This document shows, in pieces, positions 1 through 6,542 of a DNA stretch of 7,532 nt (positions within the stretch are counted from its first letter, which is position 1; the number at the start of each line of letters is the position of its first letter). Origin of the DNA: Glaciecola sp964643575 (lineage in GTDB: Bacteria; Pseudomonadota; Gammaproteobacteria; Enterobacterales; Alteromonadaceae); NCBI GenBank assembly GCA_964643575.1, contig CAZXTD010000190.1:1-7532 (forward strand), in the 5' to 3' direction. The notes beneath the pieces are model-generated. The model saw only the letters and a list, made by a program, of their open reading frames with translations. It was not told the DNA's origin and made no database searches. Made by a program: the position numbers and the translations under genes.

Positions 1-51
1 GGCATGCGCCTAGAGAACTGGCCACCAGAGTCAATCGCTGAAAAAGATTAA
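1..51 (+). CDS. rpoA: RNA polymerase alpha subunit, C-terminal end (partial)
   Basis: Only the last 16 codons and a TAA stop are inside the window; the gene starts upstream. The visible peptide, GMRLENWPPESIAEKD, matches the conserved extreme C-terminus of the bacterial RNA polymerase alpha subunit (the E. coli version also contains GMRLENWPP). This tail belongs to the alpha C-terminal domain, which contacts UP-element DNA and activators. The next gene, rplQ, begins 40 bp downstream on the same strand, which is the standard order at the end of the alpha ribosomal operon. The identification is based on a short peptide, but the neighbouring gene supports it strongly. Confidence 0.94.
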   Translation, partial: GMRLENWPPESIAEKD

Positions 52-91
52 TCAGGTTTAATTAAACTGATTTGTAAAGAAGGATAGAACT

Positions 92-493
92 ATGCGCCAT
101 CGTAAGAGTGGTAGACAGTTAAATCGCAACAGTAGCCACAGACAAGCGATGTTTAAAAACATGGCTAGCTCGTTGGTTAAGCACGAAGTTATTAAAACTA
201 CGTTGCCTAAAGCGAAAGAACTGCGTCGTGTTATAGAGCCGCTTATCACACTAGCTAAGCAAGACAGCGTTGCAAACCGTCGTCTAGCTATGGCCAGAAC
301 TGCTGATAAAGAAGTGGTAGGTAAATTATTCAACGAACTTGGCCCGCGTTACGACGCTCGTCCAGGTGGTTACACCCGTATCCTTAAATGTGGATTACGT
401 ACAGGTGATAGCGCGCCAATGGCGTATGTTGAACTAGTCGACCGTCCAATTACTGAAGAAACAGCCGAAGAAATCGAAACTGTTGAAGAGTAA
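92..493 (+). CDS. rplQ: 50S ribosomal protein L17
   Basis: This gene encodes a 133-residue protein of the large ribosomal subunit that binds 23S rRNA near the exit tunnel. The N-terminus MRHRKSGRQLNRNSSHR is the L17 signature, and the core (SLVKHEVIKTTLPKAKELRR, ELGPRYDARPGGYTRILK) is typical of the family. The protein is a few residues longer than E. coli L17 (127) because of an acidic glutamate-rich tail over roughly residues 117-133. An AGAAGGA Shine-Dalgarno at 78-84 lies 7 nt before the ATG and fixes the start. It is the last gene of the alpha operon, co-transcribed with rpoA, and is closed by the hairpin terminator 15 bp after the stop. Nothing in it looks abnormal. Confidence 0.98.
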   Translation: MRHRKSGRQLNRNSSHRQAMFKNMASSLVKHEVIKTTLPKAKELRRVIEPLITLAKQDSVANRRLAMARTADKEVVGKLFNELGPRYDARPGGYTRILKCGLRTGDSAPMAYVELVDRPITEETAEEIETVEE

Positions 494-507
494 GTGGTAA
501 ACAAATT

Positions 508-536
508 AAAAAACCCGAGCAATGCTCGGGTTTTTT
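508..536 (+). terminator. Rho-independent terminator of the alpha ribosomal operon
   Basis: A perfect inverted repeat (AAAAAACCCGAGC, loop AAT, GCTCGGGTTTTTT) gives a 7-bp GC-rich stem, flanked by an A-run on the left and a T-run on the right. It starts 15 bp after the rplQ stop codon, as expected for the end of the rpoA-rplQ operon. The A-run also makes it potentially bidirectional, but no convergent gene lies immediately downstream. Confidence 0.95.
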
Positions 537-676
537 GTTTTAGCGTCTCAAAATCAAATAATAGTCAAACAAGATAACTTTCCTACGTTATATCCTTTCC
601 CAGCTGTATAGATTTACTTACGAAACTATGCTAAAACCACTCTATAGGCGATCTAACGCTTTCAATTATTTCGACA

Positions 677-690
677 TCAGTTTTAACTGA
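677..690. promoter_or_regulatory. Perfect 6-bp inverted repeat upstream of receptor promoter (possible operator)
   Basis: TCAGTT-TT-AACTGA is a perfect palindrome with 6-bp arms and a 2-nt centre. It lies about 32 bp upstream of the candidate -35 box of the receptor gene. A second, weaker symmetric element, AACAGTTTTGTT at 691-702 or shifted by one base, follows directly and repeats the CAGTTTT core with a 14-nt spacing. The geometry suits a dimeric regulator binding upstream of the promoter. The AT-rich context means a chance occurrence is quite possible, and no regulator gene is in the window. Confidence 0.3.
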
Positions 691-721
691 AACAGTTTTG
701 TTGAAATCAAAAATTATAAAC

Positions 722-750
722 ATGACAATTTAGAAGCTATAGCGTGCAAT
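722..750 (+). promoter_or_regulatory. Candidate sigma70 promoter for the TonB-dependent receptor
   Basis: ATGACA (5 of 6 to TTGACA) and TGCAAT (4 of 6 to TATAAT) are separated by exactly 17 nt. Transcription would start near 757, giving a leader of about 50 nt before the ATG at 806. The preceding terminator at 508-536 means the receptor needs its own promoter somewhere in this interval. The -10 box is mediocre, so activation by a regulator is possible. This is an inference from consensus matching only. Confidence 0.35.
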
Positions 751-805
751 TGAGACTTTCTCTTTTTACATCACTCTGTCTTCTAATTTTGCTCTAGGGA
801 ACTCT

Positions 806-3787
806 ATGAAAACTAATAAGATGTGGTTTAAAAGAAATCACTTGGTGCAAGCAGTCGCTTTCGCACTAGCTACTTCAACTGCAATTTCGGTAAATGCACA
901 AGAAAACGAGAACACGTCGGCTGAGGATGAAGCTGAAATCGCGCCTGCTGAACGTATTACTGTTGTTGGATCGCGTATCCGTCAAGGCGGTTTTGATTCG
1001 CCGCGTCCAGTAGACATTATTATGAGTGATACCGCAGTTAAACAAGGTATCGGTGACCTAGGTGGTTTACTTCGCAATTCAACAATTGCCGCAGGCTCTA
1101 GTCAAGTGACGCCTGCAAGCTCTACTGCCTTTGTGCAAAATGGCGGTGAGGGAGCACAAACAATTAGTTTACGTGGTCTTGGTGCTAACCGCACATTAGT
1201 ATTACTCAATGGCCGACGCGCCGGACCAGCAGGAACTCGAGGTGGTGTATCTTCGTTTGATTTTAATACCTTACCGCTATCAATGGTTGAGCGTGTAGAA
1301 ATATTAAAAGATGGTGCTTCTTCTGTTTATGGTTCAGATGCGGTTGCGGGTGTAATCAACGTCATTACTAAAAAAGGCGACGGCGGCTCAGTCGAAGCAA
1401 ATTACTCTCAACCAATGGAATCAGGTGGTGAAGATTTTCGTGTAAATGCGACTTACGGCGCTACATTTGACCGCGGCTCTTTTAGAGCAACAGTCGATTA
1501 CAGAAAACAGAATGAGTTACAAAAAGGCGACAGAGATTTTTACAACTGCGGCGAACAATTTATTACTGACGTAGACACTGGCCAGCGTAATGACGTTATC
1601 GACCCTCGTACCAATAGCCCTTGGTGTACTGACTTGCTATGGGGACATGTATGGTTATACGATTACCAAAGTGGAGACACCGATAATGTGCCTCCAGGCG
1701 CTAAGGCTCAATTTGACTATGACGGCGACCTTGGAAATTACCTTCCTCCTCTAGCAACGGGTGAACCAGGACAAATAAATATGCCTCCTGGCTGGTTTTT
1801 AGTTAACTATGATCGCACCTCAGACGGTGTTACTAACGCAGACCACCCATTTCAAGATGGTGAGTCTTTTAACCCCGAAATTGAAACGGTATCAGTATTC
1901 GTTCAAGGCGATTATCAAATATCAGATTCGATGGAAGTGTATACAGAAGCATTGTTCAACCGCCGCGAATCTAACGCGAATGGCTATAGACAATATTGGA
2001 GCTACAAGTACAACGAAAACTTCTTTGCTGGCGATGAACTAAGTGCTGGCTGGACAGGTTCACAGTGGCTAAGCCCGACAGCAATCACAGATCATTCAGA
2101 CTCTGGCCAAACCGTTGACTATACACGTTTTGTTCTTGGTATTACGGGTGATATTACTGATGAATGGTATTTTGATGCGTCATTTCAAACGAGTCGCAGC
2201 GATGGTGATTATTACAACGATATCATTTATGACGATGCTATTAGCGATCAAAACTTTGCTACAGGTTCATGCGTGGGTCAAACTACCTCGGTACGCGGTG
2301 TACCTTGTGTTGACGTGCCGTGGCTCGATCCTAATCTACTCGCCGGTACTGTTTCACCTGAAGTAAGAAATTTTTTGTTTGGCCGTGATTTTGGTAACAC
2401 AGTCTACAAACAAAGCACCCTAGAAGCATTTGCTTCGGGTCCAGTGTTTGACTTGCCTGCCGGTGAAGTAAATGCGGTTGTTGGTGTGGCTTATCAAAAA
2501 GACGAAATAACAGATACTCCCGGAGAAGCAACCCTTGCACGCAACGTTTGGGGTTCTTCCGCTGCCGGCATTACAACGGGTGAGGATAAAACAAGCGCGG
2601 TGTACGCTGAGTTGCAAATTCCTGTGCTAGAAGATATTTTCTTAGTTGAATATTTGGATCTTGATTTATCAGCTCGTTATACCGACGTTGACTCTTTTGG
2701 TGATGACACCACTTTTAAAGTAGGTTTAAATTACGCAATGACTGAAGAGCTGCGTTTTAGAGCAAGCCGCGGCACATCATTCCGTTCACCGGCGCTCTTT
2801 GAACTCTATCTTGCAGACCAAACCAGTTTCTTAGGCCAACGTACAGTTGACCCATGTATTAATTGGCAAACCAATTTAGACAACGGTTCAGTGACTGAAA
2901 CCGTAGCTGCAAACTGTGCGGCAGATGGAATACCGGGCGATTATGTTGGTGGCGCGATATCTTCGACAGTTGTAACAGGCGGTGGTGCAGGCGTTCTAGA
3001 AGCAGAAACATCTGTTTCGCGTACCGTTGGTTTTGTGTATACACCTGATTTTGCCGACTTAAGTTTATCGGTTGATTGGTTCGATATTCAAATAAGTGGT
3101 GAAGTAACACAGCTGGGCGCTACCAATATAGTTGCGCGTTGTTATGGTTCTGAGTTTTTCGGTAACGACCCATTATGTGATCAATTTGACCGAGATCCTG
3201 CAGATTTAAGGATTACTGAGGTACGTGACAGCTTTATTAACATTGCTTCACAAATCAATAAAGGTATAGACGTAGAATTTAATTACACGATGGATGTGGG
3301 TGCAGGAACGTTGAATTTCTATACCCAACATACAATTCAATTAGAATCGAAGCGTGCCTTATTTGAAGACACTGTAATTGATACTAATGGTGAATTTGGT
3401 GATCCGAAGCGCGTTGCCAACTACACGCTTACTTATGAGCTAGACGATCTTGCAGTTAATTGGAATGTTAACTATATAGGCGCCGTGTCTAACGTAGACA
3501 GCTATTTCGATAGAGTAGGACGCACTACCGGTATTTATCGAGGGCAAGAAGTCGGCGTTACATTGCGTAGCGACAGCGTTATGTATCACAACCTGTCTGC
3601 AATCTATAACTTTACTGACTTAGGTTTAGAAGTAACTGCTGGTATCGCGAATGTGCTTGATGAAGAGCCACCTCGGGTAACTACGCTAAATCTTGGTGAG
3701 CTAAATACTCAGGGCAACTCAGCGTTTTATAGCCAATACGATAGTTTGGGCCGCAGGTTCTTTATCAATACGAGCTATACTTTCTGA
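806..3787 (+). CDS. TonB-dependent outer-membrane receptor
   Basis: This 993-residue protein should import a scarce nutrient across the outer membrane using TonB-ExbBD energy. A Sec signal peptide (basic KRNH, hydrophobic core, SVNA/Q) is probably cleaved after residue 31. A TonB-box-like ERITVVG sits near 49-55. The plug domain covers about 56-190, with ISLRGLGANRTLVLLNGRR and VERVEILKDGASSVYGSDAV followed by GVINVITKK. The rest is a beta-barrel ending in an aromatic residue (SYTF), the usual Bam recognition signal. It is at the long end of the family and resembles the large receptors abundant in Alteromonadales and Caulobacterales, which are often tied to carbohydrate or peptide uptake; the ligand cannot be read here. 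All eight cysteines fall in four close pairs (248/274, 489/501, 684/704, 779/791), presumably in external loops. The start is supported by AGGGA 5 nt upstream and the signal peptide. It is monocistronic and ends before a bidirectional terminator. Confidence 0.96.
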   Translation: MKTNKMWFKRNHLVQAVAFALATSTAISVNAQENENTSAEDEAEIAPAERITVVGSRIRQGGFDSPRPVDIIMSDTAVKQGIGDLGGLLRNSTIAAGSSQVTPASSTAFVQNGGEGAQTISLRGLGANRTLVLLNGRRAGPAGTRGGVSSFDFNTLPLSMVERVEILKDGASSVYGSDAVAGVINVITKKGDGGSVEANYSQPMESGGEDFRVNATYGATFDRGSFRATVDYRKQNELQKGDRDFYNCGEQFITDVDTGQRNDVIDPRTNSPWCTDLLWGHVWLYDYQSGDTDNVPPGAKAQFDYDGDLGNYLPPLATGEPGQINMPPGWFLVNYDRTSDGVTNADHPFQDGESFNPEIETVSVFVQGDYQISDSMEVYTEALFNRRESNANGYRQYWSYKYNENFFAGDELSAGWTGSQWLSPTAITDHSDSGQTVDYTRFVLGITGDITDEWYFDASFQTSRSDGDYYNDIIYDDAISDQNFATGSCVGQTTSVRGVPCVDVPWLDPNLLAGTVSPEVRNFLFGRDFGNTVYKQSTLEAFASGPVFDLPAGEVNAVVGVAYQKDEITDTPGEATLARNVWGSSAAGITTGEDKTSAVYAELQIPVLEDIFLVEYLDLDLSARYTDVDSFGDDTTFKVGLNYAMTEELRFRASRGTSFRSPALFELYLADQTSFLGQRTVDPCINWQTNLDNGSVTETVAANCAADGIPGDYVGGAISSTVVTGGGAGVLEAETSVSRTVGFVYTPDFADLSLSVDWFDIQISGEVTQLGATNIVARCYGSEFFGNDPLCDQFDRDPADLRITEVRDSFINIASQINKGIDVEFNYTMDVGAGTLNFYTQHTIQLESKRALFEDTVIDTNGEFGDPKRVANYTLTYELDDLAVNWNVNYIGAVSNVDSYFDRVGRTTGIYRGQEVGVTLRSDSVMYHNLSAIYNFTDLGLEVTAGIANVLDEEPPRVTTLNLGELNTQGNSAFYSQYDSLGRRFFINTSYTF

Positions 3788-3804
3788 GGTAATTGTAAGA
3801 CATT

Positions 3805-3834
3805 AAAAAAGGTAGCTCAGTGCTACCTTTTTTT
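3805..3834. terminator. Bidirectional intrinsic terminator between convergent genes
   Basis: AAAAAAGGTAGC, loop TCAGT, GCTACCTTTTTTT forms a 6-bp stem with A/T runs on both sides. It lies 17 bp after the receptor stop codon and 19 bp beyond the end of the minus-strand halogenase gene. The U-run exists in either transcript, so one hairpin can end both convergent units. Confidence 0.92.
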
Positions 3835-3853
3835 GTTTCTGTTAAATTATTGC

Positions 3854-5515
3854 TCAGCCTTGTCGAGTTGGCTGTTTTTCTAGTCGCCAACCTTGCGGTT
3901 TGTAACTTGTAGGATAGCTTTTCATGCCTAAATGTTGCTGCAGCCACATTGCATGAGGCGGGAGATTTTGTTTAGCGCCTTTCAAGCCTTCAATTATCGC
4001 TGGGTGAATATTCAAGTTTGGCCGATTTATACCAAACCTTTCATCACTTTCTTTCTTCCAGAAGCCCATACCATACAAAATACATTGATAACTCTGGTGA
4101 TTCCAAAGACTACCTGAGTCGACAGAAGGCCTTATATCTGGTCCATGTTTATCACGAGGCATCATCACGTTGTGCATGATATCAAAGCAACCATCCTCAA
4201 AGTCAGAATGTGAAGGAGGCTTTATTTTCCAATAATCAAGTTTTGCTTTTAAGCGTGGGTTGATACGCTCTTCTTTTTGCACTTCACGCCAAAACTCAGT
4301 ATCGCTTCGTTGAGTCATACAATAATGCATATTAATAAAATCTAGAATTTCATAATATCGATTTGCAAGAATACGGTTATAACGAGTCGACATGGCCTTG
4401 TTATGCTCGTCTTTGTATGAGAAATGCTCTGCGAGAGTCACTACCCCTAAGTCACTCAAGTATAGACCTGTTGATTCAAGGGGTTCAATAAATCCAGCCG
4501 ACAAACCAATGGCAACGCAATTACCCTTCCAAGGTTCGTGTCGCCGACCCACTTTAAAATTAACAGTGCGGGTCTCTAATTCTTCACATCCAGGCCCTTG
4601 ATATTTAAAAAGCTCTGCTTTGGCTTTTTCTGCAGATATATAGTGACTACTATGAACATATCCCACTGAGCGCCTGTCACGCATAGGAATATCCCAAACC
4701 CAACCACTACTCAGTGCAGTTGCGGTTGTGTAAGGTCGCACCTCTCCCGGGTAGTGCGTATCGTAGGGTATATGCATGGTAATGGCTCTGTCACACAAAA
4801 GCCATTTAGAACAGTCTTCCCAGCCAACTTGTAGTTTCTCTTCAATCAACTTTGCTTTAAAGCCAGTGCAATCAACAAATAAATCAGCTTGTAACTCTTG
4901 ACCTGTATCGAGAGTAATTGATTGGATGTATTCTTCGCAACGCATGTCAACTGAGTCTAAGTTAGCCTTTATGTGCTCAACGCCCCTTGCCACAGAAAAG
5001 TCAGTTAAATAATCAGCGAATTTTTGCGCATTCATATGAAATGCATACTGCAACGGGGCTCTATTTCCAGTTTGCCCAAGCGCTCTGGGTGCTAATCCCA
5101 TTTCGCACACCAAGGGTTGTATTGAACACGTTTCCATAAAAGGAATCTTTTGGTTACTTTGTAGCCATAAGTCAGCGCTGTTATCGATAGGTTGGGGTGT
5201 TAAACGTGAAAAAGGATGATGATAAAAGGTATTATCGTTTTGAACCCAATTGACATATTTTATAGACTGTTTGAAACTTGCCTGTGTAACCCGCATAAAA
5301 TCGACTTCATCAACACCTACCACTGAAAGTAAATGACGCATGGAGGGAATAGTTGCTTCACCGACAGAGATTCGAGGTATGTCGGGGGATTCTACAAGGC
5401 TTATTTCAACCGTTTTGTTTTTCCCCTTGTTGTTTAGCGCTCCATTTAAATAGGCGGCCGTCATCCAACCTGCAGAGCCGCCACCTACAATGACAACTTT
5501 CCTTTTTCTACTCAT
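3854..5515 (-). CDS. Flavin-dependent tryptophan-halogenase family protein
   Basis: This 553-residue cytoplasmic enzyme belongs to the Trp_halogenase family, whose members use FADH2, O2 and halide to halogenate aromatic rings through hypohalous acid. The sequence shows the FAD-binding GGGSAGWM at 11-18, a lysine at 82 in SFKQSIKY at the position of the catalytic Lys79 of PrnA/RebH, and VDCTGFK at 214-220. The halogenase signature WVWDIP is at 272-277, and EPLESTG at 344-350 contains a glutamate (347) corresponding to the active-site Glu of PrnA/RebH. Length is close to the usual 500-550. The active-site residues are intact, so it looks catalytically competent, but membership does not prove tryptophan as substrate. 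Relatives beside TonB receptors in Brevundimonas and Xanthomonas have been reported to prefer indole-like substrates and bromide (from memory). It starts 27 bp after the sulfotransferase-like gene and has AAAGG 8 nt before the ATG. No flavin reductase partner is in the window. Confidence 0.94.
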   Translation of the reverse strand: MSRKRKVVIVGGGSAGWMTAAYLNGALNNKGKNKTVEISLVESPDIPRISVGEATIPSMRHLLSVVGVDEVDFMRVTQASFKQSIKYVNWVQNDNTFYHHPFSRLTPQPIDNSADLWLQSNQKIPFMETCSIQPLVCEMGLAPRALGQTGNRAPLQYAFHMNAQKFADYLTDFSVARGVEHIKANLDSVDMRCEEYIQSITLDTGQELQADLFVDCTGFKAKLIEEKLQVGWEDCSKWLLCDRAITMHIPYDTHYPGEVRPYTTATALSSGWVWDIPMRDRRSVGYVHSSHYISAEKAKAELFKYQGPGCEELETRTVNFKVGRRHEPWKGNCVAIGLSAGFIEPLESTGLYLSDLGVVTLAEHFSYKDEHNKAMSTRYNRILANRYYEILDFINMHYCMTQRSDTEFWREVQKEERINPRLKAKLDYWKIKPPSHSDFEDGCFDIMHNVMMPRDKHGPDIRPSVDSGSLWNHQSYQCILYGMGFWKKESDERFGINRPNLNIHPAIIEGLKGAKQNLPPHAMWLQQHLGMKSYPTSYKPQGWRLEKQPTRQG

Positions 5516-5542
5516 GTGTATAGCCTTTCTATAATACTAAGC

Positions 5543-6331
5543 TCAAACGTAACCTAAGATACGGCGTAAGCCAGGTGCTGCATATTCAACTAATTGTTTT
5601 TGGACATAAGGTAACTCATCGGGTAATTCTGTGATATTACCCAGTAAGTTTTCACGGGCCGTGCCGCTTTGCTCACGGTCGGCGCCAATCAGCACACGCT
5701 CCTTCCAGTCTTCTGGAAGTTCACAATACCCTAAATAACTAATTAGCTCGTTAAAAAAGATTTTAGCATTGGGTGTATCTAGATTCTTTAAATGGCGGAC
5801 AAGGTCTTCATATTTAATTAGGTGTACTCCTGTTCCCATCCACGCTACTGCATTATGGGTGTAGATTTCATTCAGTGTAGGCGCTTTGTTATGAATACCA
5901 AAAATCATCATATTCAATACTTCGTCTACTGATACTTTTCCATTTTTAAGGTGTTCAAGGGAACCTTTAAATGTGTCAGATAAGAAAAAGCGAGCCCTAG
6001 CAAGTACCCAAGAGTAAGGGTCACGAACAATTATAAGTTGTTTTACGTCTTGTAGTGCTATTGCTGAATCATCTGAAAACAACAAATGACCCCAGCTCAA
6101 TTTGGGATTATTGTGCTCAAATGCTTGAAGGTTCTGGTGCAAAATAGGAATTTGTATAAAAGACTGGTCGTATTGCTGCTCAACGGGCACAAACATCCTG
6201 CATATGTTCTTGATTAGGTGAGTGCCGCATTTAGGTACCGAATTAAGGAAAACCGGATGTTCTAGGGGCTTTTGAATATAGTTAGCGTTTACGTTATTTA
6301 AATTGTCTTTTTTTATGATGACGCTGGGCAT
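5543..6331 (-). CDS. Sulfotransferase-like protein (PAPS-dependent fold)
   Basis: This 262-residue protein has the layout of a small sulfotransferase, which would move sulfate from PAPS to a hydroxyl or amine. After a strand, VFLNSVPKCGTHL (27-39) matches the 5'-phosphosulfate loop (family form PKSGTT/PKCGTT). LIIVRDPYSW (99-108) matches the 3'-phosphate motif with the conserved Arg-Asp-Pro and a following Ser. LIKYEDL (171-177) and the terminal LRRILGYV are also common in the family. The usual C-terminal glycine-rich PAPS-binding segment is less clear; REQSGTARENLLG (219-231) occupies that region. No signal peptide or membrane segment is evident, so it is cytoplasmic. It is the first gene of a two-gene minus-strand operon with the halogenase, separated by 27 bp. 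The ATG has only a weak purine stretch (AGAGCAGAAG) upstream. Substrate is unknown, and a related P-loop fold with another role cannot be ruled out. Confidence 0.77.
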   Translation of the reverse strand: MPSVIIKKDNLNNVNANYIQKPLEHPVFLNSVPKCGTHLIKNICRMFVPVEQQYDQSFIQIPILHQNLQAFEHNNPKLSWGHLLFSDDSAIALQDVKQLIIVRDPYSWVLARARFFLSDTFKGSLEHLKNGKVSVDEVLNMMIFGIHNKAPTLNEIYTHNAVAWMGTGVHLIKYEDLVRHLKNLDTPNAKIFFNELISYLGYCELPEDWKERVLIGADREQSGTARENLLGNITELPDELPYVQKQLVEYAAPGLRRILGYV

Positions 6332-6542
6332 TATTTACTTCTGCTCTTTGTTAACTTTATGGTTATAGCCTACCATGTAAGTTTTTGTATCGGTAGCGGA
6401 AGCGTTTTGTTTATTCGACTGGCGAATTGATAAGTGTGAAGCACCCGTTAAATAATGTATTTCGGTTTGAATAATACTTAATAACAACGTTTAATGAGAA
6501 CACTAAAAAATAAAGATTATAGGCGCTGTAAAAACGCCAATT
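6332..6542. other. Non-coding gap upstream of the sulfotransferase/halogenase operon
   Basis: This 211-bp AT-rich interval holds no credible gene on either strand. It must carry the promoter of the minus-strand operon if the hairpin at 6505-6538 terminates the preceding gene. Candidate -10 boxes read on the minus strand are TATAAT at 6516-6521, which would leave a leader of roughly 175 nt, and TATAAC close to the start codon (6363-6368). Neither has a convincing -35 partner, so no promoter is assigned. Confidence 0.5.
6505..6538 (-). terminator. Weak intrinsic terminator after the repeat-protein gene
   Basis: Read on the minus strand, GGCGTT, loop TTTAC, AGCGCC forms a 6-bp stem including one T-G wobble, a few bases after the TAG stop of the upstream gene. 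It is followed by a broken T-rich tract ending in TTTTTT. It would partly isolate the repeat-protein gene from the sulfotransferase/halogenase operon. The stem is short and the U-run is interrupted, so termination may be inefficient. The tail also contains a perfect TATAAT (6516-6521, minus strand) that could be a -10 box for the next operon, though no good -35 box is visible 16-18 nt upstream. Confidence 0.38.

Larger units (their letters stand above)
537..805. other. Non-coding region between rplQ terminator and TonB receptor
   Basis: This AT-rich stretch contains no credible gene. The longest ATG-started frame noticed on the + strand (628-690, 20 codons) lacks a ribosome binding site. The region holds a candidate promoter at 722-750 and a perfect small palindrome at 677-690, both described separately. 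It also supplies the receptor's AGGGA Shine-Dalgarno at 796-800, 5 nt before its ATG. No tRNA, repeat array or insertion-sequence end is visible. Confidence 0.7.

Noticed and set aside
58..333. 91-codon open frame on the minus strand across rplQ
   Set aside because: It is fully antisense to the unmistakable rplQ gene, and its translation resembles no protein I know.
628..690. 20-codon ATG frame in the region upstream of the receptor, a possible leader peptide
   Set aside because: No Shine-Dalgarno precedes it, it lies upstream of the best promoter candidate, and it has no regulatory codon run or attenuator hairpin.
1622..1670. Trp-rich receptor segment (W273, W279, W283) as a possible target of the nearby halogenase
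   Set aside because: Nothing in the sequence links them; family members act on free small aromatics, and aromatic-rich loops are ordinary in carbohydrate-binding receptors.
1809..2366. Open frames of 77 and 83 codons in another + frame within the receptor gene
   Set aside because: The receptor frame is continuous and carries recognisable barrel sequence; these are out-of-frame shadows.
3854..3947. Short minus-strand and plus-strand frames overlapping the halogenase gene, such as 3932-4117 and 4392-4601 on the + strand
   Set aside because: They are antisense shadows of a gene with clear family motifs and have no supporting ribosome binding site or domain.
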